Assembly (NCBI GenBank): GCA_030064795.1 | Contig: JASJEI010000225.1 | Location: 1 to 15,936, forward strand | Direction: 5' to 3' | Source: Pleurocapsa sp. MO_226.B13 | GTDB taxonomy: Bacteria; Cyanobacteriota; Cyanobacteriia; Cyanobacteriales; Xenococcaceae | Length of the DNA stretch: 15,936 nt | Shown: positions 15,898 through 15,936 of the stretch, piece after piece | Numbering within the stretch: the first letter of the stretch is position 1 | Layout of the letters: every line of letters begins with the position of its first letter | Program-made: the position numbers and the translations under genes | Notes under the pieces: generated by a model | Database searches by the model: none | What the model was told of the DNA's origin: nothing | The model's input: the letters and a program-made list of their open reading frames with translations, nothing else

Positions 15898-15936
15898 GTT
15901 GTTAATTTTCGATGCCGATCAATTCACTTCTCTCAG
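15344..15936 (-). repeat. Duplicated 5' block of the exoprotein genes (copy 2)
   Basis: Partner of 12826-13419. The match still holds at the window edge ('ctgagaga' at 15929-15936), so the duplicated unit may extend further and another paralog may lie upstream. Confidence 0.85.

Overview
The window looks like chromosomal DNA of a cyanobacterium. It is AT-leaning and carries the HIP1 octamer GCGATCGC close to twenty times. Its recognisable genes are typical of that phylum: MenE of the phylloquinone route, a Tab2/Atab2-family RNA-binding protein, a DOPA-4,5-dioxygenase-like protein, TPS-domain exoproteins and a secreted TPR-CHAT protein. The genus cannot be fixed from the sequence; a coccoid or filamentous lineage with a large, repeat-rich genome is my guess.

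Left third (1-4600): small and partly decayed genes. A ferritin-like gene (39-440, minus) stops after one half of its metal site. A secreted beta-helix protein (694-1454, plus) survives only as two out-of-frame remnants. A small GIY-YIG protein (1723-2082) is followed by a repeat-bearing intergenic stretch. Then come an unusual lactate/malate-dehydrogenase-like enzyme (2379-3317, minus), a small cupin (3389-3715, minus), and a divergent pair made of an unrecognised beta-rich protein (3831-4196) and a DOPA-dioxygenase-like protein (4226-4576).

Middle (4701-7160, minus): a compact menE to tab2-family operon with a TATAAT box upstream of menE. It joins a quinone-biosynthesis enzyme needed for photosystem I with a putative photosystem translation factor.

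Right half (7198-15897, minus): one long operon read right to left. It encodes two tandem paralogous exoproteins with filamentous-haemagglutinin (TPS) N-termini (824 and 1147 aa), then a TPR-CHAT caspase-like protein with its own signal peptide. The CHAT start codon overlaps the stop codon of the second exoprotein (ATGA). The paralogs share near-identical ends around different repeat-rich middles, and each mature protein has exactly two cysteines, both near the C-terminus. This exoprotein-protease cassette is the most interesting part of the window. No TpsB (FhaC-type) transporter gene, tRNA, rRNA, CRISPR array or transposase is visible.
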